Translations under genes and position numbers: made by a program
The notes under the pieces: generated by a model
The model's database searches: none
Told to the model about the DNA's origin: nothing
Seen by the model: only the letters and a program-made list of their open reading frames with translations
Shown: positions 5,255-5,275 of the stretch, piece after piece
Numbering within the stretch: position 1 is the stretch's first letter
Layout of the letters: every line of letters begins with the position of its first letter
DNA from: Oscillospiraceae bacterium
GTDB taxonomy: Bacteria > Bacillota > Clostridia > Oscillospirales > CAG-272
Reading direction: 5' to 3'
Assembly (NCBI GenBank): GCA_009779295.1
Contig: WREN01000177.1
Span: 1-5,275, forward strand
Length of the DNA stretch: 5,275 nt

Positions 5255-5275
5255 ATGAAAAAAGGAATAAACGAA
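5255..5275 (+). CDS. Start of an unidentified gene (3' end outside window)
   Basis: ATG at 5255 is preceded by a strong Shine-Dalgarno AAAGGAG (5241-5247) at an ideal spacing of seven bases, and the frame is open to the window edge, giving MKKGINE. Seven residues do not allow identification. The ribosome binding site and the upstream promoter candidate make a real gene start likely. It runs in the same direction as the arg genes and methyltransferase but probably has its own promoter. Confidence 0.7.

Overview
The window reads as an ordinary chromosomal stretch of a bacterium, most likely a Gram-positive anaerobe of the Firmicutes/Bacillota. Supporting this are strong AGGA/AAAGGAG-type ribosome binding sites, very AT-rich intergenic DNA with near-perfect sigma-A promoters, genes of mixed GC content (about half GC in the arg genes, about a third in the gene after them), and the ArgJ (acetyl-recycling) type of arginine biosynthesis. 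No marker allows a genus assignment.

Layout. Bases 1-548 hold the 3' end of proS (prolyl-tRNA synthetase), read rightward. A short hairpin separates it from a convergent, leftward gene (582-1889) encoding a cytosolic member of the neutral-ceramidase-like metalloenzyme family, with a TTG start. An AT-rich 226-bp divergent region (1890-2115) carries a near-consensus promoter for each direction. It also carries two almost identical 14-bp palindromes flanking the rightward promoter, which are good candidates for arginine-repressor operators. Rightward from there run argJ (2116-3336), a 123-bp GC-rich palindromic repeat (3348-3470), argB (3494-4360) and a class I SAM-dependent methyltransferase gene (4379-5146) that begins 18 bp after argB. 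After a 108-bp AT-rich gap with its own promoter and a strong Shine-Dalgarno, a new gene begins at 5255 and runs off the window after seven codons.

How the genes work together. ArgJ makes N-acetylglutamate by moving the acetyl group from N-acetylornithine to glutamate, and ArgB phosphorylates the product. They are consecutive steps around the acetyl cycle and probably share one transcript, which the methyltransferase gene may also ride on. argC is absent from its usual place upstream of argJ. The neighbouring proS and ceramidase-like genes have no visible functional link to arginine synthesis.

No clearly new multi-gene system is visible. The points most worth a second look are the paired operators, the palindromic element inside the arg operon, the ceramidase-family protein lacking the family's catalytic serine and a signal peptide, and an inverted repeat that could hide the ribosome binding site of the last gene in read-through RNA.
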